From contig NZ_JABCQF010000002.1 of assembly GCF_015244705.1 (NCBI RefSeq), forward strand, positions 1-64,000: 64,000 nucleotides of DNA, in the 5' to 3' direction. Origin of the DNA: Gluconobacter potus (lineage in GTDB: Bacteria > Pseudomonadota > Alphaproteobacteria > Acetobacterales > Acetobacteraceae). Below, one piece after another: positions 26,741 to 35,818 of this stretch (its first letter is position 1; every line of letters begins with the position of its first letter). A model generated the notes under the pieces. The model had not been told where the DNA came from. It worked only from the letters and a program-made list of their open reading frames with translations, and made no database searches. The translations under genes were made by a program, and so were the position numbers.

Positions 26741-27343
26741 ATGACCTTCGAAACCTTCCGCCAGATCTACGGTCTCGACGACAGTCCGTCGCCGCTCGAC
26801 CGGTCAGTGCTGATCCTGATCGATATCCAGCGCGAATATCGCGACGGGCGTGTGCCGCTCGCTAATGTCGATACGGCGGCGGATGAGGCAGGGCGGCTTC
26901 TTGCTCTTGCGCGTCGCAATGGCGTGCCGGTCATCCATATCGCCCATGACGCAGGACCAGGCGCTCCCGCCTTCGCCAGCGATGGCCCGTATCGCGATTT
27001 CCTGCCCCAGGTGACGCCTCGCGAAGGGGAGACAGTTCTGTTCAAGACCCATGCGAATGCGTTTATAGGCACCCGGCTCGCGGAGTGCATCAAGGAGACG
27101 GGTCGGAACGAGGTCATTATCGCCGGCGATACGGTGGGTGTCTGCGTGTCCACCACTGTCCGCGCGGCGGCTGAGGAGTACGGCCTGCGCGTGACCCTGG
27201 TGGCGGACGCTATTGCCACACGCGATGTCGCCGATCCGTTGGGCGGAACGATCGCAGCGGAAACCGTGCGTCGCGTCGCACTGGCCGAACTGGCGGATAT
27301 GTTCGCCGTCGTCGTGAAGGACAGCACCGCGTGGAAGGAGTGA
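26741..27343 (+). CDS. Isochorismatase-family cysteine hydrolase
   Basis: This 200-residue hydrolase has a complete triad: Asp in VLILIDIQREY, Lys in VLFKTHANAFIGTRL, and Cys in AGDTVGVCVSTTVRAAAEEY with the preceding cis-peptide-type turn. Members hydrolyse amides such as nicotinamide or N-carbamoyl compounds. GGAGGAAAA precedes the ATG. It follows the LysR gene by 53 bp on the same strand, which is a common pairing. Unlike the family member at 12885, it keeps the catalytic Cys. Confidence 0.88.
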   Translation: MTFETFRQIYGLDDSPSPLDRSVLILIDIQREYRDGRVPLANVDTAADEAGRLLALARRNGVPVIHIAHDAGPGAPAFASDGPYRDFLPQVTPREGETVLFKTHANAFIGTRLAECIKETGRNEVIIAGDTVGVCVSTTVRAAAEEYGLRVTLVADAIATRDVADPLGGTIAAETVRRVALAELADMFAVVVKDSTAWKE

Positions 27344-27366
27344 GGGCGTCTTTTCCCCTCAGCCGG

Positions 27367-27591
27367 TCAGCGCGGGTTGGGCGGGGCAGCTTTCAATAAG
27401 GCGCCCGGTTCCACGTCCAGTGCCGCTGCAATCTTTCCCAGGATCGTGACGCTTGCCGACACGTCCGCACGTTCGATCGCCCCGACATAGCGGGTGCTCA
27501 GCCCGGCGCGATCGGCCAGCTCTTCTTGCGTCATGTCCCTGTCATGACGCATCCGACGCAGGTTGACCGCCATGACCTCCTTGAGGTCCAT
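27367..27591 (-). CDS. XRE-family helix-turn-helix regulator (74 aa)
   Basis: This is a small Cro/C1-type HTH protein: MDLKEVMAVNLRRMRHDRDM, TQEELADRAGLSTRYVGAIE and RADVSASVTILGKIAAALDV. ATG 27591 is chosen because the longer frame to 27735 runs through the operator palindromes and the upstream XRE gene. It is the second of two XRE genes on this strand. Two tandem palindromes lie just upstream at 27613-27641. Confidence 0.82.
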   Translation of the reverse strand: MDLKEVMAVNLRRMRHDRDMTQEELADRAGLSTRYVGAIERADVSASVTILGKIAAALDVEPGALLKAAPPNPR

Positions 27592-27612
27592 GCCATCATC
27601 GAGACCTGCGTC

Positions 27613-27641
27613 GGAACGATCGTTCCAGGAATGATCGTTCC
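27613..27641. promoter_or_regulatory. Two tandem 14-bp palindromes between the XRE genes
   Basis: GGAACGATCGTTCC (27613-27626) is a perfect palindrome. GGAATGATCGTTCC (27628-27641) follows after one base with a single mismatch. The 15-bp repeat distance would put two dimers on nearly the same helix face region. They lie upstream of the 27591 XRE gene and end at the stop codon of the other, so one of these repressors is the likely ligand. Confidence 0.65.
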
Positions 27642-27925
27642 TATTCGTCCTGGCTCGTGGTATTCTTCTCTTTCGGCGAGGACTTTTCCTCGCCGTGCGC
27701 CAGACGGGCGAGAAGATCGGCGCCAGAAACGCCAAGGGCGGCTGTTATGTCAGCGAACTCAATGACATCGATTCGGCGCTCGCCATTCTCATATTTGGCG
27801 ACGAAAGATTGGGGTTTGCCGAGTGCGGCCGCCAGTTCCGCCTGCGTCATACCCCCGGTCTTGCGCGCTTCTGTAAGGAGCGATTGGAGCAAACGCTGCC
27901 GGGGTGTGCGCAGGGATTTCTTCAT
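27641..27925 (-). CDS. XRE-family helix-turn-helix regulator (94 aa)
   Basis: This small DNA-binding protein has a Cro/C1-type HTH: LLTEARKTGGMTQAELAAAL, GKPQSFVAKYENGERRIDVI and EFADITAALGVSGADLL, followed by a charged tail. It points away from the TraG operon and probably works as a transfer switch together with the second XRE gene downstream. Phage-like repressor pairs of this kind often hold conjugation genes off until induction. Confidence 0.87.
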   Translation of the reverse strand: MKKSLRTPRQRLLQSLLTEARKTGGMTQAELAAALGKPQSFVAKYENGERRIDVIEFADITAALGVSGADLLARLAHGEEKSSPKEKNTTSQDE

Positions 27926-28030
27926 GCGGAATGGCTCTCCGGCGGGGAGGGGAGCCGTTCCGATAATCCTGATTTGGGATTATCCCATTTTAGGATATTA
28001 TCGACCGCAATCCTGCTGGAGGGCTGTCGG

Positions 28031-28327
28031 ATGACAGCAAGACCCGAACTGGACCCCGATGTCGATGACCTGGCGCCGACCGTGCCGGAGATCACGACCT
28101 ATGACGAAGTGCATTTCATCACCTATCTCCGCCTGCTCGACGCCGAGGCGGATCGGGCCGACTGGACGGAGGTGGCGCGGATCGTGCTGCACCGCGACCC
28201 GGCTGACGGAGAGCGCACGCGCATCTGTTGGGAAAGCCATCTTGTCCGTGCACAGTGGATGACGAAAATCGGTTACCGGAAGATTCTCGAGCAGGCCGTG
28301 ATCGACGCCCGCGCAACCCGGCACTGA
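28031..28327 (+). CDS. Small DUF2285-like protein of the transfer region
   Basis: This 98-residue protein contains FITYLRLLDAEADRADWTEV, ARIVLHRDP and ESHLVRAQWMTKIGYRKILE. The spacing resembles the DUF2285/RovC DNA-binding domain, which is also seen in the broken gene at 4837-5626. GGAGGG lies 8 bases before the ATG. It stands directly upstream of traG, as in related ICEs, and may be a transcription factor for the transfer operon. Family assignment is by pattern only. Confidence 0.7.
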   Translation: MTARPELDPDVDDLAPTVPEITTYDEVHFITYLRLLDAEADRADWTEVARIVLHRDPADGERTRICWESHLVRAQWMTKIGYRKILEQAVIDARATRH

Positions 28328-28444
28328 CCGTCCTTTTTCTACGCCATGGTATCCGGCGGTACGATCGCGACTCATTATATATTGCCTGCCACTTGGTCGC
28401 CCCTTCTCTGATCGGTTTCATTCCCCAAGCCGATTGGAGCCCCG

Positions 28445-30433
28445 ATGTCCGGAAGCCGTGTCCTGTGGGGGCAGGTCGCCCTCGTTCTGTTGATCGTCTT
28501 CGTCGCCATCTGGAGTGCCACGGAATGGACGGCCTGGCGTCTCGGCTTTCAGCCCCAGCTTGGCGCTCCCTGGTTCACGGTGGCGGGCTGGCCGTTCTAC
28601 GATCCGCCGGCCTTCTTCTGGTGGTGGTACTTCTACGATGCCTACGCCCCGTCGATTTTCGTGACGGGCGGATATATCGCCTCGTCCGGTGGAATTATCG
28701 GCAGCGTCGTTGCCATCGCCCTATCCATCCTTCGGGCACGGGAGGCCCGCAACGTCGCCACGTATGGTTCGGCCCGCTGGGCGGATGCTGTCGAGGTGAA
28801 GGAAGCCGGGCTGCTCGATCCCGATGGCGTGGTGCTGGGCCGGTGGGATCAGGACTATCTGCGGCATAACGGCCCCGAGCATGTCCTGTGTTTTGCGCCG
28901 ACCCGTTCTGGCAAAGGCGTCGGGCTCGTCGTGCCGACGCTGCTGACCTGGCCGGGTTCGGCCATCGTCCATGACATCAAGGGCGAGAACTGGGGATTGA
29001 CCGCCGGATTTCGTGCCCGGCACGGGCGTGTGCTGCTGTTCGATCCGACCGATCCGGCATCCTCGCCCTACAACCCGCTGCTGGAAGTCCGGCGTGGTGA
29101 CAGGGAGGTGCGCGACGTCCAGAACATCGCCGATATCCTCGTCGACCCCGAAGGTGCTTTGGACCGGCGCAACCATTGGGAGAAGACCTCGCATTCCCTG
29201 CTGGTCGGCGCGATCCTGCATGTCCTCTATGCGGAACCGGACAAGACGCTGGCCGGTGTCGCTAACTTCCTCTCCGATCCGAAGCGGCCGGTGGAGGCGA
29301 CGCTGCGCGCCATGATGTCCACGCCGCACCTCGGCAAGGCGGGCGTACATCCCGTCATCGCCTCATCGGCGCGCGAACTGCTCAACAAAAGCGACAACGA
29401 GCGGTCAGGTGTATTGTCCACCGCCATGTCGTTCCTGGGCCTCTATCGCGACCCCGTGGTGGCAAAGGTGACGGCACGATGCGACTGGCGCATCGCGGAT
29501 ATCGTGTCCGGCAGTCAGCCCGCCAGTCTCTACCTTGTCGTGCCGCCGTCCGATATCGCTCGCACCAAGCCGCTGATCCGCCTGATCCTGAACCAGATCG
29601 GCCGACGGCTGACGGAGGATCTGCACGTCTCCGCCCATCGGCACCGGTTGCTGCTGATGCTCGATGAGTTTCCCGCCCTCGGCCGGCTGGATTTCTTCGA
29701 GAGTGCGCTGGCCTTCATGGCGGGCTACGGGATCAAATCCTTCCTGATCGCGCAGAGTCTGAACCAGATCGAAAAAGCCTACGGCGCGAACAACAGCATT
29801 CTCGACAACTGTCATGTCCGTGTTGCCTTCGCCACCAACGACGAGCGCACCGCCCGGCGGGTGTCGGATGCGCTCGGCACCGCGACCGAGATGCGTGATT
29901 CCACCAATTATGCTGGCTACCGCCTGTCACCCTGGCTCGGGCATCTCATGGTGTCACGGCAGGAAACGGCACGGCCGCTGCTCACGCCCGGAGAGGTAAT
30001 GCAGCTTCCACCGACCGATGAACTGCTGCTGGTCGCGGGTGTCGCTCCCGTCCGCGCGAAGAAGGCGCGCTATTACGAGGACGCGCGGTTCATGGAGCGT
30101 GTCCTGTCGCCCCCGGCCACCGAAACGAAACGCCCGTTGGCACTCCCGCCCGACGACTGGTCGGTGCTGGAGACAGGGGCTCCATCAGGAGGGCCGGCTC
30201 CAGATGGCAGTGTGGGCGCTGATGGTGATCCTGCAAATGCCGGCATCCGCCGCGAACCGGAACTGCCGGAGCATGAGGACGTCGTACCGCCCGAGCGTCC
30301 GGGTATGCAGGAGTTCGATGTGCTCGACGACGAGCCGGATGTCGATGCAGCCAAAGCGCGCACCATCCGCCAGCAGGCCCGCGCCGTTGCGCGGCAAGCA
30401 ACGATGGACCCGGCCGATGGCCTTGATCTGTGA
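28445..30433 (+). CDS. traG: Type IV coupling protein TraG/VirD4
   Basis: This 662-residue inner-membrane ATPase brings the relaxosome to the secretion channel. Two N-terminal membrane segments (about 8-28 and 70-95) precede the NTPase domain. Walker A is APTRSGKGVGL (K157), Walker B is LLMLDEFPALG, and the LIAQSLNQIEKAYG segment is conserved. The C-terminal 100 residues are acidic and variable. It heads the traG-copG-trb block. Confidence 0.95.
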   Translation: MSGSRVLWGQVALVLLIVFVAIWSATEWTAWRLGFQPQLGAPWFTVAGWPFYDPPAFFWWWYFYDAYAPSIFVTGGYIASSGGIIGSVVAIALSILRAREARNVATYGSARWADAVEVKEAGLLDPDGVVLGRWDQDYLRHNGPEHVLCFAPTRSGKGVGLVVPTLLTWPGSAIVHDIKGENWGLTAGFRARHGRVLLFDPTDPASSPYNPLLEVRRGDREVRDVQNIADILVDPEGALDRRNHWEKTSHSLLVGAILHVLYAEPDKTLAGVANFLSDPKRPVEATLRAMMSTPHLGKAGVHPVIASSARELLNKSDNERSGVLSTAMSFLGLYRDPVVAKVTARCDWRIADIVSGSQPASLYLVVPPSDIARTKPLIRLILNQIGRRLTEDLHVSAHRHRLLLMLDEFPALGRLDFFESALAFMAGYGIKSFLIAQSLNQIEKAYGANNSILDNCHVRVAFATNDERTARRVSDALGTATEMRDSTNYAGYRLSPWLGHLMVSRQETARPLLTPGEVMQLPPTDELLLVAGVAPVRAKKARYYEDARFMERVLSPPATETKRPLALPPDDWSVLETGAPSGGPAPDGSVGADGDPANAGIRREPELPEHEDVVPPERPGMQEFDVLDDEPDVDAAKARTIRQQARAVARQATMDPADGLDL

Positions 30434-30441
30434 GGATGCCC

Positions 30442-30879
30442 ATGCCGAGCAAGACCCGCATGAATGTGTATTTCGAGCCGGAGCTTCTGAAGCAGGTCGA
30501 AGCGCTGGCGTTACGGCGCAACGTCTCGAAATCGGCGGTAATCGAGGCGGCCGTCGCGTCCTTTCTTTCTGCCGACGCCTCGGAGCGGCTGGAAGCAGTG
30601 TTCGCCCGTCGCATGGACAGGATCGACCGCCAGATCGCCGGGATGGACGAAGACCTCGCCATTATGGGCGAGACGCTGGCACTGTTCATCCGTTTCTGGC
30701 TGACCGTCACTCCGCCATTGCCTGATAGTGCCCAGGCATCGGCCAGGGCAAAAGGCGTCGAGCGGTTCGATGGTTTCCTGCAATCGCTCGGGCGGAAACT
30801 GGCGACCGGAGATCGGTTTCTTAGGGAACTGTCGCGGGACATCGACACGCGGCGCAATGGTGGTGAAGACCTCCAGTAA
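30442..30879 (+). CDS. CopG-type ribbon-helix-helix protein
   Basis: This protein of about 145 residues has an N-terminal ribbon-helix-helix (TRMNVYFEPELLKQVEALAL, RRNVSKSAVIEAAVASFLSA) and a longer helical tail. A gene of this type follows traG in Tn4371-type elements and is thought to be a DNA-binding accessory or regulator of transfer. The start at ATG 30442 has AGG six bases upstream; ATG 30436 and GTG 30430 (overlapping the traG stop) are alternatives. Confidence 0.84.
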   Translation: MPSKTRMNVYFEPELLKQVEALALRRNVSKSAVIEAAVASFLSADASERLEAVFARRMDRIDRQIAGMDEDLAIMGETLALFIRFWLTVTPPLPDSAQASARAKGVERFDGFLQSLGRKLATGDRFLRELSRDIDTRRNGGEDLQ

Positions 30880-31051
30880 TCGTCAGATTGCGTGGGGTTG
30901 CCGCAAGGATTCGTCAATCCCGCCGATCACCGCCGTTTCCGCGCGATGACCGCACGGTGCGCAATAGTTGTTGAATCGAGCCGAAATGGCCTTCTTTTAA
31001 TCATCCTCATGTGGGGATCGTCTGTTCTGGTCCCGTTCGAGCGGGGGGCAG

Positions 31052-32029
31052 ATGGCGGTTTCGCATCATAATTCGGAAAGTCAGCTACGCGGCATCTCCA
31101 TGCTGCGCACGGCGATGGGACCAGCGATCGCGCTGCATCTGGCAGATCCAGCCGTAGTCGAGGTCATGCTCAATCCCGATGGGCGACTTTGGATCGACCG
31201 GCTGTCCGAAGGGCTGTCCGACACGGGCGAGACTGTCACGCCCGCCGACGCCGAGCGCATCGTCCGGTTGGTGGCCCACCATGTTGGGGCGGAGGTGCAT
31301 GACGCGGCCCCACGCGTCTCGGCGGAACTGCCGACTGGGGAACGGTTCGAGGGACTGCTCCCGCCCGTGGTGATGGCTCCGAGTTTCGCCATCCGCAAGC
31401 CCGCCGTCGCCGTGTTCACCCTCGACGATTATGTCGAGGCCGGGATCATGACGGAAGGACAGGCGGCATATCTCCGTTGCGCTGTTGCCGAACGGAAAAA
31501 CATTCTCGTCGCGGGCGGCACGAGCACGGGCAAGACCACGCTGGTCAATGCCCTGCTGGCCGAGGTTGCGAAAACCGACGACCGCGTGGTGCTGATCGAG
31601 GATACGCGCGAACTGCAATGCGCGGCACCCAACCTCGTGTCCCTGCGCACTCGTGATGGCATTGTGACCCTGTCCGAACTGGTGCGCTCGGCTCTGCGTC
31701 TGCGGCCCGACCGTATCCCGATCGGCGAGGTGCGCGGTCCCGAGGCACTGGATCTGCTCAAGGCGTGGGGCACCGGTCATCCCGGCGGCATAGGCACGCT
31801 CCATGCCGGCACCGCCATCGGTGCCCTGCACCGCATGGAGCAACTGATCCAGGAAATCGTCGTCACCGTGCCGCGTGCGCTGATCGCGGAAACCATCGAC
31901 GTGATCGCTGCCCTCTCCGGCCGAGGCACGCAGCGCCGCTTGTCCGAACTCGGCACCGTGGACGGGCTCGATCCCGCCACAGGCACCTATCGCATTCATT
32001 CAATCAATACCGATGGAGATTCCCAATGA
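31052..32029 (+). CDS. trbB: TrbB, VirB11-type secretion ATPase
   Basis: This 325-residue hexameric ATPase powers pilus assembly and secretion. The N-terminal domain covers about 1-140. The RecA-like domain has Walker [15 protein letters not shown] (K161), the Asp box [11 protein letters not shown], Walker B-type [20 protein letters not shown] and the His box in [22 protein letters not shown] precedes the ATG. It is the first gene of the trb block; the next gene overlaps it by 4 bp. Confidence 0.95.
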   Translation: MAVSHHNSESQLRGISMLRTAMGPAIALHLADPAVVEVMLNPDGRLWIDRLSEGLSDTGETVTPADAERIVRLVAHHVGAEVHDAAPRVSAELPTGERFEGLLPPVVMAPSFAIRKPAVAVFTLDDYVEAGIMTEGQAAYLRCAVAERKNILVAGGTSTGKTTLVNALLAEVAKTDDRVVLIEDTRELQCAAPNLVSLRTRDGIVTLSELVRSALRLRPDRIPIGEVRGPEALDLLKAWGTGHPGGIGTLHAGTAIGALHRMEQLIQEIVVTVPRALIAETIDVIAALSGRGTQRRLSELGTVDGLDPATGTYRIHSINTDGDSQ

Positions 32030-32358
32030 ACCTCGCGCTGTTGCGCGTGCGTCGGCACGCGCCTGCCGTCTCTGTCATGCTGCTGCTCTCGGTCGCATGG
32101 TGTTCCTCGGCCCTGGCCTCGGGCTCGGACATGCCGTGGGAGGAACCGCTTAACCAGATCCTGGAATCCGTGCAGGGACCGGTGGCGCGCATCGTGTCGG
32201 TGATCATCATCACGGTGACCGGTCTGACCCTGGCCTTCGGAGAAACGTCGGGGGGATTCCGTCGCCTGATTCAGATCGTCTTCGGGCTGTCCATCGCTTT
32301 TGCAGCGTCCAGCTTCTTCCTGTCGTTCTTCTCCTTCTCCGGCGGGGCACTCATCTGA
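32026..32358 (+). CDS. trbC: TrbC, conjugative pilin precursor
   Basis: This 110-residue pilin of VirB2/TrbC type has a long signal sequence (about 1-32, ending SSALASGSD). Two hydrophobic helices follow (ARIVSVIIITVTGLTLAFGE and LIQIVFGLSIAFAASSFFLS). In RP4 the TraF peptidase cyclises TrbC; a TraF homologue is encoded at 20292. The ATG overlaps the trbB stop. Confidence 0.92.
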   Translation: MNLALLRVRRHAPAVSVMLLLSVAWCSSALASGSDMPWEEPLNQILESVQGPVARIVSVIIITVTGLTLAFGETSGGFRRLIQIVFGLSIAFAASSFFLSFFSFSGGALI

Positions 32359-32636
32359 TGGCTGCCGGATATGACGATGATACGGTGCCCGGATTTCATG
32401 TTCCGGTGCATCGCTCCCTGACAGACCCGATCCTGCTGGGTGGCGCTCCACGCACCCTGGCGATCGCCAACGGTACGCTGGGGGCGGCAATCTCGCTGGG
32501 CCTGCGCCTGTGGCTGGTCGGAGCCGTGTTCTGGATCGTCGGGCACAGCCTCGCGGTCTGGGGTGCGAAGCGCGATCCGCTGTTCGTGGAAGTAGGCCGG
32601 AGGCATCTGCGCTATCCCGCGTGGCTGCGGGCATAG
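32358..32636 (+). CDS. trbD: TrbD, VirB3-type membrane protein
   Basis: This 92-residue inner-membrane protein begins with the usual polar stretch (GFHVPVHRSLTDPILLGGAP), followed by one or two hydrophobic segments (GLRLWLVGAVFWIVGHSLAV) and an amphipathic end. Its start overlaps the last base of the trbC stop, and trbE follows 13 bp later. It supports pilus assembly together with TrbE. Confidence 0.92.
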   Translation: MAAGYDDDTVPGFHVPVHRSLTDPILLGGAPRTLAIANGTLGAAISLGLRLWLVGAVFWIVGHSLAVWGAKRDPLFVEVGRRHLRYPAWLRA

Positions 32637-32649
32637 GGAGGGCAGGGCG

Positions 32650-35079
32650 ATGATGTCCCTTGGTGAATATCGCAACCGTGCTGGCCTCCTGTCGGATTTC
32701 CTGCCCTGGGCCGCTCTGGTTGAGAGAGGCGTTGTCCTGAACAAGGACGGAAGTTTCCAGCGCACGGCAAAAATCCGTGGTCCAGATTTGGACAGCGCCA
32801 CACCAGCGGAACTGGTCGGTGTGACGGGACGGCTGAACAATGCGCTCCGCCGCTTGGGTTCAGGTTGGGCCGTGTTCGTGGAAGCGCAGCGCGTTCCGGC
32901 GACAGTGTATCCCGAGAGCGATTTCCCGGACGCCGCCAGCCAGATGGTCGATCTGGAGCGCAGGGAGCAGTTCGAGGATGAGGGTGCGCATTTTGAGAGC
33001 CGGTATTTCCTCATCCTGGTCTGGCTACCGCCGGCGGAATCTTCCGGCCGGGCCGAGCGGTTTCTCTATGAGGGCCGGGAACACGACGGACCAGACCCGC
33101 ATGCGATGCTTCACTCGTTTCTGGATCGTACGGACCGGATGCTGGCGTTGCTCGACGGCTTCATGCCCGAGGCAGCCTGGCTGAATGACGGCGAGACGCT
33201 GACCTATCTGCATTCGACTATTTCGACGCGGAACCAGCGGGTCAGGGTGCCGGAGATTCCGATGCATCTTGATGCGCTCCTGGTGGACCAGCCGCTCTCG
33301 GGCGGACTGGAGCCGAAACTCGGCGATGCCTTCCTGAAAACCCTGACCATCACGGGTTTCCCGAGCCGCACGTTTCCCGGAATTCTGGATGATCTGAACC
33401 GCCTGGCCATGCCCTATCGCTGGTCCACGCGAGCGATCCTGCTCGACAAGACCGACGCCACGAAGGTTCTGGCGAAGATCCGGCGTCAGTGGTTCGCAAA
33501 GCGTAAGAGCATTGCGTCCATTGTCCGGGAAGTCATGACCAACGAGGCTTCGGTCCTCGTGGATAACGACGCTGCCAACAAGGCGGCCGATGCCGATCTG
33601 GCGTTGCAGTCTCTCGGGGCGGACGATGTGGGCCAAGCCTATATCACTGCGACCATCACGGTGTGGGATGGCTCCGCGTCAATTGCCGCTGAGAAACTAC
33701 GGCTTGTGGAAAAGATCATCCAGGGCCGCGACTTCACCTGCATGACGGAAAGCCTTAACGCCGTGGAGGCGTGGCTCGGAAGCCTGCCCGGTCATGTCTA
33801 CGCCAACGTCCGCCAGCCGCCGGTCTCGACGTTGAACCTTGCGCACATGATCCCGCTTTCCGCCGTGTGGGCGGGACCGGAGCAGGATGGGCATTTGAGG
33901 GCAGCACCGCTTTTCTACGGCAGAACGGCGGGTGCGACACCCTTCCGGTTTTCCCTGCATGTCGGGGATGTCGGTCATACGCTGATCGCAGGACCGACCG
34001 GGGCAGGAAAGTCGGTGCTGCTGGCGCTGATGGCGTTGCAGTTCCGGCGCTATCAGGGCGCGCAGGTTTTCGCCTTCGATTTTGGCGGCTCAATGCGGGC
34101 CGCAACGCTGGCGATGGGCGGGGACTGGCATGATCTGGGTGGTGGGCTGATAGATGATGACGGCCACTTTGCCGTTTCCCTCCAGCCGCTGGCACAGATT
34201 GACGATCCCGATGAACGCAAATGGGCCAGTGAGTGGCTGGGGCATATCCTTCTCGGCGAAGGCGTGGCGCTGACGCCGGACATCAAAGCCCATCTCTGGT
34301 CCGCTCTGAATTCCCTGGCGTCATCGCCCCGCCATGAACGCACGATCTCCGGCCTGGTGGCACTCCTTCAGTCCAACGTCCTGAAGCAGGCTCTGGCCCC
34401 ATATTGCCTCGGTGGTCCTTATGGCCGGTTGCTTGACGCCGATGCCGAGCGGCTGGGCGACGCCGATGTGGTGGTGTTCGAGACCGAGGGGCTGATCGGT
34501 TCCGGCGCCGCGTCTTCCGTGCTGTCCTACCTGTTCCACCGCATTGAGGGCCGTCTCGACGGACGACCCACCCTGCTGGTCATCGACGAGGGCTGGCTTG
34601 TTCTGGATGACGGGGACTTCGCCGGCCAGTTGCGAGAGTGGCTGAAAACCTTGCGCAAGAAGAATGCGTCGGTGATTTTCGCCACCCAGTCCCTGTCAGA
34701 CATCGTCAACTCGCCGATCGCGCCAGCCGTGGTGGAAAGCTGCCCGACCCGGATCTTCCTGCCGAACGAGCGCGCCATCGAGCCGCAGATCATGGCGCTC
34801 TATCGGGATTTTGGCCTGAACGACCGGCAGATCGCGATCATCGCGCGCGCGGCGTCCAAGCGTGAGTATTACTGCCAGACGCAGCGCGGCAACCGCCTGT
34901 TCGAACTGGGCCTCGGTCCTGTGGCGCTGGCATTGTGCGCGGCATCCGGCAAGGACGATCACCGACTGATTGATGCGGTTTTGGCGGAACATGGGCGGGA
35001 CGGCTTTCTGCCTGCCTGGTTTGAGGCGCGTGGTGTCACGTGGGTGGCGGACCTTCTGCGGGAAGGGGGCGTGCCGTGA
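32650..35079 (+). CDS. trbE: TrbE, VirB4-type ATPase
   Basis: This 809-residue conjugation ATPase has an N-terminal CagE/VirB4 domain (about 1-400). The C-terminal motor has Walker A GPTGAGKSVLLALM (K454) and Walker B PTLLVIDEGWLVLDDG, then IFATQSLSDIVNSPI. The C-terminus contains REYYCQTQRGNRLFELGLGP, typical of TrbE. Its stop overlaps the GTG start of trbJ (GTGA). Confidence 0.95.
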   Translation: MMSLGEYRNRAGLLSDFLPWAALVERGVVLNKDGSFQRTAKIRGPDLDSATPAELVGVTGRLNNALRRLGSGWAVFVEAQRVPATVYPESDFPDAASQMVDLERREQFEDEGAHFESRYFLILVWLPPAESSGRAERFLYEGREHDGPDPHAMLHSFLDRTDRMLALLDGFMPEAAWLNDGETLTYLHSTISTRNQRVRVPEIPMHLDALLVDQPLSGGLEPKLGDAFLKTLTITGFPSRTFPGILDDLNRLAMPYRWSTRAILLDKTDATKVLAKIRRQWFAKRKSIASIVREVMTNEASVLVDNDAANKAADADLALQSLGADDVGQAYITATITVWDGSASIAAEKLRLVEKIIQGRDFTCMTESLNAVEAWLGSLPGHVYANVRQPPVSTLNLAHMIPLSAVWAGPEQDGHLRAAPLFYGRTAGATPFRFSLHVGDVGHTLIAGPTGAGKSVLLALMALQFRRYQGAQVFAFDFGGSMRAATLAMGGDWHDLGGGLIDDDGHFAVSLQPLAQIDDPDERKWASEWLGHILLGEGVALTPDIKAHLWSALNSLASSPRHERTISGLVALLQSNVLKQALAPYCLGGPYGRLLDADAERLGDADVVVFETEGLIGSGAASSVLSYLFHRIEGRLDGRPTLLVIDEGWLVLDDGDFAGQLREWLKTLRKKNASVIFATQSLSDIVNSPIAPAVVESCPTRIFLPNERAIEPQIMALYRDFGLNDRQIAIIARAASKREYYCQTQRGNRLFELGLGPVALALCAASGKDDHRLIDAVLAEHGRDGFLPAWFEARGVTWVADLLREGGVP

Positions 35080-35813
35080 GATATCGTCTGATTTCTACCG
35101 TAGTGGTCATTGCTTTTACGGTTTTATCTTCTCCACCTGCCCACGCGCAATGGGCGGTCTATGACGGCGCGAACCATGTCGAGAACGTGCTGATCGCGGC
35201 CCGGACGCTTCAGCAGATTGACAACCAGATCACCTCTCTCGCCAACCAGGCGCAGATGCTGGTCAATCAGGGTCGCAATCTGGCGAGCCTGCCGCTCTCG
35301 GCACTCTCGACGCTGCAATCAACAATTTCCCAGACTACGGCGCTGCTCGCGCAGGCGCAGAACATTGCGTATAGCGTCCAGTCGGTCGAGCGGCAGTATC
35401 AGCAGGCATACACGTCCGTCTCGTCGAGTATGTCCGACAGCGCCCTGTTTTCTCAGGCGCAAACACGCTGGCAGAATTCCGTCGGCGGGTTCGAGGACGC
35501 CCTGAAACTCCAGGCGCGGGTAGTGGGGAACATCCCGTCTGACAGCAGCGCCATGACACAACTGGTTTCGGCCAGCCAGACATCGACCGGGGCGTTGCAG
35601 GCGGCCCAGGCCGGCAACCAGCTTATGGCGCTTCAGTCCCGTCAGCTTTCCGACATTCAGGCCGAACTGGCCGCCAACGGTCGCGCCACGGCCCTGCAAC
35701 AGGCACGTGATGCTGCGACGGAAGCGGAAAGTGACGCGCAGTATCAGCATTTCTCGCAGCATGACGCCTATGTGCCCGGCACGGTGTCCATGTTCGGCGG
35801 CAGCGGGAACTGA
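35076..35813 (+). CDS. trbJ: TrbJ, VirB5-type periplasmic protein
   Basis: This 245-residue secreted protein starts at GTG 35076, which overlaps the trbE stop. The signal peptide (STVVVIAFTVLSSPPAHA) is cleaved before QWAVYDGANHVENVLIA. The remainder is a long, Gln/Ala-rich helical region (LQQIDNQITSLANQAQMLVN), as in TrbJ/VirB5 pilus-tip proteins. The small TrbK gene often found after trbJ is not present here. Confidence 0.92.
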   Translation: MRYRLISTVVVIAFTVLSSPPAHAQWAVYDGANHVENVLIAARTLQQIDNQITSLANQAQMLVNQGRNLASLPLSALSTLQSTISQTTALLAQAQNIAYSVQSVERQYQQAYTSVSSSMSDSALFSQAQTRWQNSVGGFEDALKLQARVVGNIPSDSSAMTQLVSASQTSTGALQAAQAGNQLMALQSRQLSDIQAELAANGRATALQQARDAATEAESDAQYQHFSQHDAYVPGTVSMFGGSGN

Positions 35814-35818
35814 GCGCC

